This document shows positions 48,761-61,344 of a DNA stretch of 64,000 nucleotides, piece by piece. The translations under genes and the position numbers were made by a program. Under the pieces are notes generated by a model that searched no databases, was not told where the DNA came from, and saw nothing but the letters and a program-made list of their open reading frames with translations. Position 1 is the stretch's first letter. Each line of letters begins with the position of its first letter. This stretch comes from Annona cherimola (taxonomy: Eukaryota; Streptophyta; Magnoliopsida; Magnoliales; Annonaceae): the NCBI GenBank assembly GCA_030490835.1, contig CM059971.1, positions 38,054,012 through 38,118,011 of the forward strand. The letters are read 5' to 3'.

Positions 48761-49959
48761 CTTATAATGCAGTTGTAAAATTCCTTATTTATAAAATTGC
48801 ATTGTTATTGACTTAACAACTCATTTGTCTAAAATACAAGATAACCTCTTTAAAATCAATGTCTTCCTATTAACCAGTAGCATGCAATGATAATAGCATG
48901 AACCCAGCAAAATCTTATTTTATGAAACTAATTTTAATTCCTCTTAAGAAAGATTAGTTCTTTCTAATGCTAAATTGAAATGAAAGTGTTTCACAAGATC
49001 TGAATATATAAAAATATTTCTTTAGAAATTCAAGAAGCCTATATTCTTTCAACCAATGCACAAATCTAAACATCTCTTTGCCAAAAAAATAAAATCCACC
49101 TTTTTATCTTTGGTGAATATTCAGTTTGAAAATTTACCCACAAAATCATTTTCATCGAACAAATGGTGAAATTTCAAAGCTTAGGAAGATGAAGCAGCAC
49201 AATCTGTTGAGCATAACTTTTGAGAAAATTGACAAGATTGATATCTAGAACCCACGGATTTATGTTGTATGCGGCTTTGTGGGGTAGCCATGTGCGATGT
49301 AGAACGAGGAGAAAGATTTGTGTTATCGTTGATGTGGATTCCAAAGCTTTGACATAGATGAGTGGATAGAGGATCCGAGGGTGTTGAAACTGCCTTTCAC
49401 TTTCCCTTTTCCTCAAAGAATACTTTTTTCCGGCCTGTACATCACCTTTCCAAGCCAACAGAGCAAATACAGAATGGAATGACATGGATTTGTGAGATGA
49501 TTTTTTTTAAGAATTAAGAAAGTGTGGGTAAAAAAAATTCAATTTCGGAGATATGATTAGGTAGTAGGCGATTTGATTTTCAAAAATCAAATACACATTG
49601 ACTATTAAGACTTCAAGATTTGGAGAGAATTTTGTGGCTGCGTAAAATTTTCTTTATGACTATGTAAGAGAGAGGTGTAGGTTCATGGAAGACATGGAAG
49701 AGAAGTGAACAGGTGAGAATTTTCAAAAACCAAAATTCAAAAGCATAACCATTGAATCGTAATACGGAAGTTCCAACTAGGCATGCTTATCAATTACCAC
49801 AACAGGGCATCTCTCTTTGAAAAACCAAGTAGCACATACATGAATGTTTCCATGCAATCAATGCACACATGAAAAGAGGTCGTTAAAGCATGCATGGAAA
49901 GATGCTATTAACTGTACGTTGCATGAATGAAATTTTTTTTAATGCATCATTTAATAAAC
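48761..49959. other. Retroelement-derived or intergenic DNA, no domain recognised
   Basis: A 103-codon minus frame (49485-49174) is open but shows no motif I know. It could be part of the same decayed element as 47789-48760. Confidence 0.3.
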
Positions 49960-50560
49960 GTTGCATGCATGGGATTAGTTTCCTAGTTTTCTTTTTTTGT
50001 TTTTCACTTGCGTTTTTTTAAAATGTTTTCTTATATTTTCTTAAACGTTTTTATTTAATTTTTTGTTTTGATTTGTGATTTAATATTAATGTTTTTTAAC
50101 ATTGTTTTTATTAACTTTTTTGTTTTCTTTTAATGTTGTTTTGTTTTAATGTTTCCTATTTTAATGTCGGTTTTTTCATTTTTATCTTTTTCTAATGTTT
50201 CCTTTTTTGTTTTGATCTTTGTTTTAATGTTTCTTTTTTTTGTTTGTCGCTCTTAACATTTTTAAGTATTTTTTCTGTTTTTTAATGTTATTTTTTTCTT
50301 TTTTAAACATCTTTTTTTAAAAAACTTAATGGGATGGTTTTTTTTATTTTTTTGGCTTTTAATGTTGTTTTTGGTTATTTTGCTTTTAATGTTTTTAAAT
50401 TTTTTTTTTTATCAACTCTTATCAAAACAGTTTGCTTTTGATAGAAATTTTATTTTGTTAATATTTGGATATTTTCTTGTTATTACATATGTACATTTTT
50501 TGAACTCTTAAAAAATCTTTTATAATATGGTATTGTAAAAACTTTTGTTTTTTTAGAAAA
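49960..50560. repeat. T-rich tract with recurring ttttaatgttt words
   Basis: About 600 bases are mostly T with a repeated word close to ttttaatgtt, seen more than ten times between 49990 and 50400. It is a degenerate low-complexity repeat. Short frames inside (for example 50329-50511) are compositional artefacts. Confidence 0.65.
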
Positions 50561-50769
50561 ACTCTTACTAAGATAGTTTTGTCTTGAGAAAATTTTTTAT
50601 ATAGTTAATTAAAAACTTATTAATATGTTTTTCGTTTTTTAAAAATAACGTTATTTTAAAAATAATTTTATTTAAAAAATGAAACCAAAATTGGTAGATA
50701 AATTTATAATATAAAATTATGAACCACATGATATAATATTTGCATAAATGCATGTGTCATGAAAAAGGA

Positions 50770-51340
50770 TCGATTACACCTAATTCCCTTTTAACGTGAA
50801 GAAATCTTTGGGAAGGAAGTAGTTTTGTAAAAATATCTGTCAATTGATCTTTTGTGAATTAGATAACACATAATCATATTGATCTTCTGTCAATTGTGTA
50901 TTGATTAGAATCATATTCATATCTGTCAATCATATAATCATATGTTCTAATCAATATGTCATACACATATTTCATCTATGAAATTTGGCTATAACAACTA
51001 GTAATGCAATATATTCAGCGCCTATAATTGATGATGCTACCAAACTTTATTTTTTGAAATACCAAGATATAATCATACTACCAATAAATTGACAGGTATC
51101 ACTTGTGCTTTTTCTATCCACTTTATAACTTGCAAAATCGACATATAAATATCCAATTAAGGCAAAAGTAGATTCTCTAGGATACCAAATGCCTAAATTA
51201 GGTGTATCAACAAGATATTTAAATATACATTTAACATCACTCATGTGTGTTTCCTTTGGATTTGACTGAAAATGTGCATACACACAAACACTAAACAAGA
51301 TATTAGGTCGACTGGTAGTTAAATACGAAAGTAACTAATG
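50770..51340 (-). pseudogene. Copia RNase H fragment (SIRE/Maximus-like)
   Basis: The minus strand from about 51320 reads SRPNILFSVCVYAHFQSNPK, then FKYLVDTPNLGIWYPRES, IGYLYVDFASYKVDRKST and CQFIGSMIISWYFKK (51298-51047), then a stop and GAEYIALLVI. These match the RT/RNase H junction and RNase H of Copia elements. The usual acidic triad is damaged: YLYVDF stands in place of the normal YSDADF. Upstream RT is missing, cut near 51340 where Gypsy-derived sequence begins. Confidence 0.8.
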
Positions 51341-51344
51341 GGTT

Positions 51345-52070
51345 CCTCAGTGACTGTACTGGTATTAGGCTAGTCTTCAGGTCCTGGGTTCTCGTCCTCC
51401 TCTTTGCTATCGGACCATTCTATGGAGTCCTCATCATCATTTGCTGGAGGAGCGGGAGGTGGTGTTTTGGGCATAACCTCTAACTCTATGACCCGGAGGA
51501 TGACCTACCCGGCTGTTTAGGAGGGGGATACTCCATTACTTCTTCTACCCTGGCCAGAGCTTCCCGGCGTTCTTAGGCAACCTCTCTCTCCCGGCGGTCA
51601 ATCTGAGCCCAAGGTGTTCCATACCGGAACTGAATATATCCTGCATCAAACCTAAATCACAGACCTGGGTTAGGTGGGACTGGGGCAACTCTACTTTGCC
51701 AATATCTTTGCAAATCTTCCTCAGCAACCCAATTGGTAACGATCGATGGCCTAAGCAGTGGGCTGGCTAGGGTATATACTGGAGAGTCTGGGGTTGCAAG
51801 TGCCTGGCTAGAGGACTCTGCCCGGTGGATTTCAGATAATACAGGAAACCCTGGTGGTTGGCTAAGGAAGATTGTAGGTACTGAAGGGCGACGTGCTTCT
51901 AGTCCCCTAATATGTGGAAGCGCTTGGTAACTAGTGGGAACTAGGGGTCTTATGGTTAGACCTTCTTAGGAGGTTAACAATCTGTTAACTCTTTCCTGAG
52001 CCCGTTCCCTTTCTTGCTCCTCTTCTAGTTCCCTTGCACTTAATACAGCCTTTCCTTTATCTGTCATCTA
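51345..52070 (-). pseudogene. 5' coding remnant of a Gypsy-like element
   Basis: ATG at 52070-52068 lies about 100 bp downstream of the PBS of the minus-strand LTR 52186-54687. The frame reads MTDKGKAVLSARELEEEQER, then a stop, followed by Pro-rich sequence (PLVPTSYQALP, IFLSQPPGFPVLSEIH) and an acidic end (SIEWSDSKEEDENPGPED). Several stops and a frameshift interrupt it. No capsid or zinc-knuckle motif was found, so I place it only by context. It is clearly GC-richer than its surroundings. Confidence 0.45.
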
Positions 52071-52170
52071 CATATAAATCATCAATGATAAATAAATCAA
52101 TCATAATCATGATTCCATGTATTCTAGCTTGATCATTTCTTTCCTTTTCTGCCTATTTACCAATTCATGC

Positions 52171-52181
52171 TTTGATACCAA
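52171..52181 (-). other. Primer-binding site after LTR 52186-54687
   Basis: On the minus strand ttggtatcaaa follows four bases after the LTR end, then gcatgaattgg. This matches the arrangement at 58918. Confidence 0.6.
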
Positions 52182-52185
52182 CTTC

Positions 52186-54687
52186 TATGGTGCCCCGAAC
52201 CGGGGTGCCTAGAAGCCTTACTCTGGGACCGTTTTTTATTGGTAAACGTGACTCAGGATTGTTGCCCTGGTCACACGGCAGGATTTTTTTTATATAACAT
52301 CAATACATGGAAATTTGTCACCATTCATTCAACTTGAAATATATTTCACATATCATAGTTATAATCAAAGTCTGTTCATAAACATCATCATTGAAAAGAT
52401 ATTCTTTCCCATCTCAAAATTATCATCATTGTCTTTACATAAAATTTACATATACAACATTTATATCAAAACTACATAATATTTTGCATGCTGCCTTCAT
52501 CATCATTTCCTGTCTGTCGTTGAAAAAGCATGGGTGAGTAATAATACTCAGTAAGCAACTCATACATAATTTTTCAATCATTTTCGTACATTTCATAAAA
52601 TGCAAATGCAATGCATTCATAGCATTCATGACATTTCTTTAGATGCGACGCTAGCTAGGCGCTCATCCCATACATGCTCTCATCTCAAGGAAGTCGCCGT
52701 CGGCCTGGGCTTGTATAAGTGACTTGGCGATAGTGAGGGGGACATCCGGTCCGCTTACTACCTCAACTATAGCCTAATCCTCGTGCACATGCTCATTTAC
52801 ATACACATGCCAGCATAATATTTGTAAACCATAAACAATTTCATAAAAGCATTTAATAAATAATTTAACAAACGTATTTCAATTCATGTAAAGCAGTTAT
52901 AGGTATGGCCAACCTTAAATAAATTTCATAAAGCAATTCACAAACAATTTCAAATATTTTGGAAATAATTTGCAAAATATATAACTTGCTTACCTTTTCA
53001 GTTGGTGTCCTCGACTTTTTCTTTTTCTTTTCCTATTCAAGGAAAAAGGATATTTCATTTATTCTGTTCAAGCTGCTTCCCATGCATGCTTTATAATATT
53101 CGGGCATTATCCCTTTATATGCATTTTTCTATCCATAGGTTCTTCAAAAATTTCATTATTATATTTAAATATTAATCTCAAATTTTCTCCAAAATCACAT
53201 TGTTTACTGTTCATAGTTACTGTAGCAGTTTACTATAGCAAATCACTGTTCATCCGAGGTTACTGTTCACAGCGTGTTGGTTACTGTTCATGGGTTCCAA
53301 AAATTGACATTTTTTCTAAAAATAAAAAATACCATGACATAGCTTATGTTTAGTATATCATGGGAAAATTCATAAATTTTGAATTTATCATCATTAACTT
53401 GGCTAAATAAATCATTTTCTCCATATACTAAAAATCAACATAATTTCACTTAAGCATAATTCTTAATTCCAAAAATCATGAGATTAATATATCATCATTC
53501 CAACATCATAATCATTCATCCCAAATCATCGTTTAGCTATTTTGGAGCATTATTTACTCATTTTATGCATAATTTCTCCGAATACTCTATCTTTGCTCCA
53601 AATTTTTGATATTTTGGCATAATTCCAATTAAGCATTATAACTATACTTATTTTCTCATGCTTAGGCATTATCTAAGCATGATTTTACCCTACTTAACAT
53701 CCAAAAGAAATTTGGATAAATTCACTTACCCGAAGTGGAGATATCCCTCTTCTTCTCACACTTTCTCTCTCTAACTTTCTCCTCTTCTTTCCTTAGACGT
53801 GTGGGGGGTTCGAGAGCTTGAGTTTGCTCAAATGGAGCTGGGACGAATGAAGCATTTGGATTTACACCCCTGCCCCTATTTATAGGGTATGATTTTTCAT
53901 GAAATTGGAATTTACCCCCCTTGCTCAAGGTATTAAATTGTAAATAGATTTTTTTCTAATTTCAAAAAGGTGAATGGAGCCATGGGCAGCCCACCCTATA
54001 GCAGATCAGCGCCCCTATGGCAGCCCTATTTTTATTTATTATTTATTATTTTTAAAATTAATTAATTTAAGGTAATTAAATCCTAGCCCTTGATTTATGA
54101 TGATGATGAATGTGGACCATTGATTTTGGTCAAGGATCTCAACCACCCCCTGCTCACGCCCCTGCCATTGCTGCTTTTCATTTAATTTTTTTTGTTTTTT
54201 AATTATTTAATTTTAATAAAAAGTCAAAAGTAGAATTAATGAAAAGTTAAGCTACTTTTTAATCTCCATTTGACGTTTCATATTGACCCTTAATTTGTAA
54301 TTTTCATCACATCTTAAACCATTCATTATATCCATCCTGGATTTTTATCCATCCATAAAAAATTTCATTTAAATCCGACGCCCGGATTGCAAATTATGAA
54401 TTTTTCTTTAATTTTTCACTAAACTCCAAAATTGTATTAAAATATAAAAAAGAATTGCTATTTTGTCCTGTAGTGATTAAATATCCTTTTTGTCTTTTTA
54501 TGATTAAATTAATCCAAGTGGTTAACTCTTAATCACGTGTCTTAATCCTCGATTACTATTCATGTGTACTATTCACGTAGGTTAATTTCTTAATTGCATT
54601 ATTTTTATCTCCAATACACATATCTACAAATATAATTCATGAATTTTTATTCATCATAAAAATTATTAAAAAATTCTAGGGTTTACA
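52186..54687 (-). repeat. Gypsy-type LTR, minus strand
   Basis: Read on the minus strand the unit starts TGTAAACCCTAGAAT (54687) and ends GGTTCGGGGCACCATA (52186), where other copies end in CCACA. Length is 2502 bp. It contains the conserved block at 52241-52285 and, at 53745-53835, a pyrimidine-rich tract that reads as a purine-rich leader. A PBS and a coding remnant follow, so it is a 5' LTR rather than a solo LTR. Another copy of its 3' part starts at 63868. Confidence 0.7.
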
Positions 54688-54699
54688 ACCCTAGGTGAC

Positions 54700-55422
54700 A
54701 CGTGTATTGTCTGAGGAAGCTGGGTTTCACAGTCTGGGACTTCACCCAAGTTGCAAGTGATGTCCATTTAGGTTGTGACTTTACTATGCAATATGTTCAT
54801 GGAACTTCAAGACTTCATGAATCAATTGCTTTAACACATGCTCTTGTATCTTCAAGTTTTAGCTTCATTTGTCTCAATATTCTTCAAACTTAAGATCTAC
54901 TCGTCTTCCTTTTGAACCATGTTATTGGACATCAACTACTTGTAGCTTGATCAAAAATTTTTATCTTGATTCAACAATGTATGAGTTGTTTGACTTTTCT
55001 AGTTGAGCTTTGAGCTTAAAATTTCTTATTTTGAATTCCTTTGTATTCAAGTTGAATACTGGGATCAACTTGAGTTGCAACTTAATCTAAGTCACATGCG
55101 GAGTCGACTTGGGTATGCAACTTTAATACTCATTATGTGCTTGGAATCTTTAAAATCTTCAATCTAGAACTTTGGTTGCTTAAGTCTTGTGGTTTCATTG
55201 ACTTCACCTCGAACTTCACCCAAGTCGCACATTGTAGTCTACTTGAGAAGCGACTTGATTTCTTCAGATTCAGCATCGGAGGAATGTAAAGTCAACTTGG
55301 GTTGAGATTTAACCCAAGTTGCATGTGAAGTCAACTTCGATTACTACTTTGCATGCTCATGTGCCCACATTTTTAGCACTGTCTAAAACTTATCGATTGA
55401 AGTCAATCCTGGAGTCGACTTA
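54700..55422 (-). repeat. Fragment of a SIRE/Maximus-like LTR body
   Basis: The segment has the aagtcgac-type modules (about 54740-54790, 55060-55115 and 55205-55425) in the minus orientation, heavily decayed by CG to TG or CA changes. LTR ends are missing on both sides. The right border is exactly the start of the Gypsy LTR at 55423. Confidence 0.6.
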
Positions 55423-57656
55423 TGTTAAACCCCACCTATCTTAAAGCATAGCAAATGTAGCTTAAAGCTTGTATGGATGAGATTAGGGTAACTAATTAAG
55501 CAAGGTGATTAAGTGAAATTACATATTAGTATACTATAATCAAAGGCGTAGCACCAAAGTTAAATGACACTACTGCAAAATTTCTAAAAATATAAATCAT
55601 ACCTGGAACCATTTCTTTCTCCCTTCTCAGCAGCCATGACGTCTCTATATTATTCTTAAGAAACCCTAAGTGAAATTATGTTGTTAACGTTTATGAACAA
55701 GCACCCAACAAGACCATAAGAGTGGTTGTTTGATAAATTTTCATGTGGTTATCGTTAAGGTGGAATTGAGAAAACAAAACTTAGTGAAAATATGCATTTA
55801 TGTGGTTGTTTTGTTAGTGGTAAAAAATTTTAAAATTTTGACAAAGAAATGACTTGATATAAGTCATAGATAATTGCCTCGAATGATTATAAAAGTTAGT
55901 GTTCTAAGCAATTAATTACTAGGTCAAATAGATGTGTGAAAAAGAGAGTATTAGAAGGGTAAATATGAAGTTAAGAAACCTTACTTGAATTTAGCTTACT
56001 AGGGTTTTAAGTAAGTATATTGAATGATTGAAAAGAGATTAAATACCCTAGATGAAGGTATTGAGTCAAATGAATGACTCACCATTGGAAAATGTACATA
56101 TATGTGACATATGAGATGATGGTGTTCATCTTCAAGAAAAAATGATTAAGGCAAACAAGCTATGAGCCCCATATAGATTGAGATCATGTAAGGATTGGGG
56201 ACAAGTGATATATGAACATGAATTAAATAAAAGGTAAGACATGCAAGTATATAAGATGGTCATTTTCCACTTGTCTAGGTGAAGATAAGAAAAAGATCCA
56301 AGGGATGAGTGAACTTCCCGTAGGTATGCAAGTAAACTTTTTAAAATGATGATTTCATTTCATGTGTTGAAATGTTTGAAAGGGCTTTATATTGATGATT
56401 CTAAGATTTGCTTGTAAGCAAGCAAACTTTTTAAAATGTTGATTTCATTTCAAATGTTGAAATGATATGTGTAGATAAGCCCTTTAAAATCCTACTTCAA
56501 AAAATATTTTTATGATAAGGAAGTTGATTTCCTTTATGAAATGATGTTCGAAAGCAAGCAAAACCTTTTTAAAATGCTATCTTTCAAATATGGATATGTT
56601 TTGGGATTGCTTCATTGTAAGCAAGCCCTTTTTAATTGTTGAAGTGTTTAGAAATTAATTTATTTGTATATTTCAAAAGGGGTTTATGAAAAGAAAATTG
56701 ATCTAAGAAAGTTTGATTTTTTAAAAAAGGGTTTGATTTCTTTATGAAAATGGTATTTTCAAGCAAAGCATTTGAAAAAGGATATTCTTGAAATGTTTGG
56801 AATATCTTTGAATAGTAAAATGATTTGAAAATACTTTATGTTGATGTTTCTAAAAGAGTTTACTGATGGCCAACCAGATAAGTTGATTGTATTAGATGAT
56901 TTGATTTTTGGTATTCGAAGAATATGCATGCTTTTCTTTTTATATATATAAGAATGACAGAGATGTCGTATAAATAAAAATATGATGTCATAGTGGATTA
57001 ATGGAAAAGATGCGTTGCATATCCTTTGCAAAGCCCAAAAATGAAAATAAAAATATTTACAAAAAAACTTTTGAAAATATTACTCTCTTTCCACATATTG
57101 AAGGGTTTCAAAATTTCTTTATTGTATTAGTTTTAAAACTTGTTTACGAGTAAACAAGTAAAACTTTTGAAACTATGAATTTTTCATAAAAATTGACATA
57201 TTTTGAATTTTCTTGAATTTTCAAGTGTTTTGAAAACTATTTTATACTATTGATTTTAAAACCATTTAAGGGTGGTCATTCCAAAATTGTGATTTGAATA
57301 CTGTTTTTCAAATTGTGTTCAAAATGAATATGCAAGCTCTTCTCTATATGAGAATGACCAATATGTCATATGATTGAGGTATATAACGCCGGGGTGAATG
57401 AAAGTCATAGACGGAAAGTTAGGAGACTAGTTAGAGTAAGAAAAATCATACTTTCATGGGTAGTTGTGCCCTTGAAATTCTCAAGTTGGTGTGATCAGCG
57501 TCTTTTAGTAGAATGATCATTTTTTCGTGGGTAGTTGATCACTTTGTAAGTGTCATCTACCATATGGCAAGGATTTCACTAGGCTAGCGTACCATCACAT
57601 AAAGAATTATGACATGAATGGAAATGATGCATTTGCATATTTATTTTTTATGAAAT

Positions 57657-57770
57657 GTCTTGGCACAGAGTTGCCAAGCTTTCAATTTTGAAAAAAAAAG
57701 GGTGTAGAGTTGCCAAGTTTTTAGTTTTGAAAAAAAAAGGGTACAAAGTTGAGAAATTTTTAATTTTGAG
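57657..57770 (+). repeat. Minisatellite of about 40 bp, three units
   Basis: Units of the form ggcacagagttgccaag followed by a tttt-aattttgaaaaaaa-aggg segment repeat three times with changes. The inverted LTR has about six such units (61940-62130). Overlapping minus frames come from this repeat. Confidence 0.65.
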
Positions 57771-58143
57771 AAAAAACACATACAGATGTCTGTGAGATTT
57801 CAAGAGGACATAAACCGAGGTCTGTATGGTTTTATAAAATGACTCTAGCATGTCGATGTGGATAAAAATGATGTATGGTGCACCATGATGATGAAAAGGT
57901 CCATCGTAGAGGTGGTCGCAAATGGACCGGGGCCCCCTTCTACATGTGGCCAAGTCGCTAATGAAAGGCGGAAGGCCGGTAGTGCCCTCCCTGAAATGGG
58001 AGAAGGTTTAAGGATAGCCACAGAGCTCACGGGCTATCAGACGAAAGGTTTCTTTTCTATGAAGGGATGATCACTTGGTAAGTGTCACCTACTAGAGAGG
58101 CGTATTTGCGTATGCTTTTAAAAATGCCCTAAAATGAGCACAT

Positions 58144-58341
58144 GAAAATATTTCTGGACATACGAATGTCCATATGAAAAAAGAGTTTATATGAAAATAT
58201 TTTAGAATATAAGAATGTACACATGAAAAAAAGGGTTTATATGAAAATATTTTTGGACATGAGAATATCCACATGGAAAAAGGTTTCCATGAAAATGCTT
58301 TAGAACATGAGAATGTCCCCGTGAAAATAAGTTTATATGAA
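58144..58341 (+). repeat. Minisatellite of about 49 bp, four units
   Basis: The word gaaaatatt or gaaaatgct recurs at 58144, 58193, 58243, 58291 and 58339. Each unit also holds a ggacat-gaatgtcc-like palindrome and catatgaaaaa. The inverted partner array is at 61345-61590. Confidence 0.75.
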
Positions 58342-58917
58342 AATGTTTTCATGCATATGCTTCTCCTTTGAAAAAACCAGAATTTAAGTCACAAAACATT
58401 TACAAAAAAAAAAGATTTTAAAAAAGGTTTAAAATGAAAATGCTTCCTTACTGAATTTATCACTCACGTTTTATTTTTCCCAAACCCTAGGCAAGTACAA
58501 GGCCCAAGTGGAGGAGCAAAGCTAAATATTATTTACCTGCAAGATATGGATGAATAAATGTGTTGATAATGAAGTCTCAGGTTGTGAATACCTCTAATGT
58601 GGTGTGAATATATAAGTATTTATGTTGAGAATTCTATTTGAATTCGGCTCATGACTATATGACTATTTGTGCTATGAAAGAAAATTGCCTGTGTATCAAT
58701 TATATGATATACATATATTAAGGTTAGACGATGAAAGTTTATGATATAAATGATCAAGTTGTTTGGGTTACAAATATTCATGAATGACTTGTATTGATAT
58801 GATATTTCAAAAAATTTTAACGCGTGATTAAGGCAACAATCTTGTTTCACATTTACTAATCAAAAACAATCATGGAGTAAGGTTTTGGTGCCTCAGGTCG
58901 GGGGCACCACAGAGCTC

Positions 58918-58930
58918 TTGGTATCAAATT
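58918..58930 (+). other. Primer-binding site after LTR 55423-58911
   Basis: The sequence ttggtatcaaatt lies six bases after the LTR end CCACA and resembles the methionine tRNA site tggtatcagagc with changes. Confidence 0.6.
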
Positions 58931-59650
58931 AAGGATTGGTAAACCGACATGGAAAGAGAAAAATGAAGGATGATAAATGGAAAAGTATAATATCACAGAG
59001 AATGATATCATAGCAAGGATTGATGAATGGATGTAAAAAGAATAAAGGAAAGGAAGAAATTGAAATAATGATATTTATATATCATGTATTGTCTTCTATG
59101 ATGTAGAATTGGAATGTTAAGGATCAGAAAGAAAAAGAAAATTGTTTGGGATTCTTTCCAATCCCAATGTGCTTGGTAGATATGTATGGGGAGGTTTTCT
59201 CTCCATGATGATTAGGTGAACCTAGAAAAATGGGAGTAAGAACGATGATAAAGGACCCTGTTGAAAGGTCCATTGGAAGTGAAAACGAGGATGAAAGAGA
59301 TAATGAAAATGAAAAAGGAAAAATGGAAAAGGCAACTAGTCTAGCACTAGTACTCTCACGAAGAAGCCTACACTTAAACGATAAAGATGTGGGCATTACC
59401 TAGTGAGAAAGGGATAGATGAAGATAACAAAAGTCTCTTTTGACTTTTGAGTAATAAATGAATATATGATGTTTTAATACAAAGGTGTTATTAAGTCACA
59501 AGTGGAATTTTTTGCACTTGTATGATAAGTACATATGAAAAGAAAAGGTTGGTAACCTTTCTATTTAGTATGAATGATTATATGACTTGTTTGATGATAA
59601 GATGAAAGGTATACTAATATACTTTTTACTTATATAAAAACAACATGCTT
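58931..59650 (+). other. Untranslated leader of the Gypsy-like element
   Basis: This is non-coding DNA between PBS and gag remnant. A 90-codon minus frame (59396-59124) is low-complexity Ser/Phe-rich and taken as noise. Confidence 0.4.
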
Positions 59651-60345
59651 ATGACAAGAGCACGGACTAGGCTGAATAATGAAAAGGTAGAGCAACTGAG
59701 AAACCTGCTAGTCAATAAGAAATAGGAGACACTAGTAATAGGCCTAAGCGACTAAGGCAACGAGAGTAGCCTAATCTAAGGACTCATTAGCGATGAGTAA
59801 ATGTAAACCTTGAGCCAAATATTGAAGGTGGAACTGCTACAGGTAACACCACACAAGTAGAATTTATATAGGAAAAAGTAGTTGCAGCTATAAAGAAAGC
59901 CATGAGTAAGCTACCTAGGATTAGGCAGCTCAAACAATAGAAATAATCAACTATCTTTGGGAAAAAGCCCAATAAGATCAATTAGGAGGGAATGAAGGAG
60001 CTAGGTCGATGCAGGTATAGGAGTTGATGATAATATGGTGGACACAGACAGGAAAGCTATTAACGCCTTTTTAGCTCAGCAATCCTCGATATTCTCAGGT
60101 GAACCGGACCCTACCCAGGCTGAGCAATGGATGACTAAAATAAGGAAGTTGTTTAGAATTTCACACTATGGTGACACCCAGAAGATTTTATGTGTCACCC
60201 ATTTATTAATCAGGGATGCTTATGAATGGTGGCAGACTTTACTAGTTACTATGCCATGCCCGAAAGAGGTAACATGGCAACATTTCATGGAAGAATTTAA
60301 TAAGAACTATCTTCCAATAGGACAATTTCAACGAAAGTAATACAG
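59651..60345 (+). pseudogene. Gypsy-like gag remnant
   Basis: From 59651 the frame MTRARTRLNNEKVEQLRNLL looks like a gag start. After several stops a 101-residue segment (60035-60340) carries FSGEPDPTQAEQWMTKIRKLF, YEWWQTLL and TWQHFMEEFNKNYLP. This is the retrotransposon gag (capsid) pattern seen in Del/Tekay-type Gypsy elements. No zinc knuckle or pol follows: sequence similarity ends near 60600 at an inverted LTR. It is a truncated, dead copy. Confidence 0.75.
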
Positions 60346-61344
60346 AGAAAGAAAGAAGCAAGAAAGTAGTGACAAGAGGAAGGAAGTCAAACTTCAACAT
60401 AGTGGGTGCCCTAAAATTATCCGGACAAGACATAAGGAGCACCAGAATGAGGAAGACTAGCCTAGAAATGGATCACAGCAGCCGTTAACCGATAGGGAAC
60501 ATCTATAAAGCCAGTGCGGATTCATGCGTGTAACTCGTCAAAATGTAAAGAGAGTTAATTAATTATCTTGGAGAATGATGGAATGAAGAAGAAAGCAAAC
60601 GGTGGTGCGGCACCCACAACTCGAGGCACCAAAACCTTACTCCAGGATTGTTTTTGATTAGTAAATGTGAAACAGCATTATAGCCCTGATCACACGGCTG
60701 GATTTTTGAATTCATTTCGTTTAGTGAAATTTTTTTTCATTCCATTTTCTTCATCAATTTTCAAGTAAAGTATACTTAAAGTTAACTCTACATATCATTC
60801 TCAAATCATCAATTCATTCACAACCTGATAATTCCATATCAGTATAAAGTATTCATCTCTTCTCAGTCATATCATATCAATACAAGCCATTCATGAATAT
60901 TCGTAATTCAAACAACTTGATAATTTATATCATAAACTTTCATCATCTAACCTTAACATATGTATATCATATAATTGATACGTAGACAATCTTACTTTCA
61001 TCTTAAAAATAATCATACATTCATGAGTTGAATTCAAACAGAATTCTTAACATAAATACTTATCTGTTCATACCACATTAAAGGTATTCACAACCTGAGA
61101 CTTCATTATCAACACATTCATTCATCCGTAATATGCAGGTGAATAATATTTAGCTTTGCTCTTCCGCCTGTACCTTGTACTTGCCTAGGGTTGGGGAAAA
61201 CAAAACGTGAGTGATAAATTTAATAAGCAAGCATTTTCATTTTAAACCTTTTTCAAAACCTTTTTCCTGTAAATATTTCATGACTCAATTTTTGGGCTTT
61301 TCAAAGGCGAACCATATGCACATAAATCTTTTTATATAATTTTT

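Larger units (their letters stand above)
55423..58911 (+). repeat. Gypsy-type 5' LTR, plus strand
   Basis: The unit starts TGTTAAACCCCACC and ends GGGGGCACCACA, about 3.49 kb. It is followed by gagctc and the PBS at 58918. A ctttctcccttctc run occurs near 55617. Its 3' two-thirds (from about 56765) is the inverted complement of 60606-63019. Two minisatellites lie inside. It is the 5' LTR of the gag remnant at 59651-60345. Confidence 0.65.

Noticed and set aside
49174..49485. 103-codon minus frame as a gene
   Set aside because: No motif or supporting structure is seen, and it is surrounded by retroelement debris. It is noted only in the region entry.
50329..50511. 60-codon hydrophobic plus frame resembling a membrane protein
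   Set aside because: Phe/Leu richness comes from the T-rich tract, and there is no start context or homologue.
57648..58352. Minus frames of 101 and 86 codons
   Set aside because: They are produced by two minisatellites inside a Gypsy LTR.
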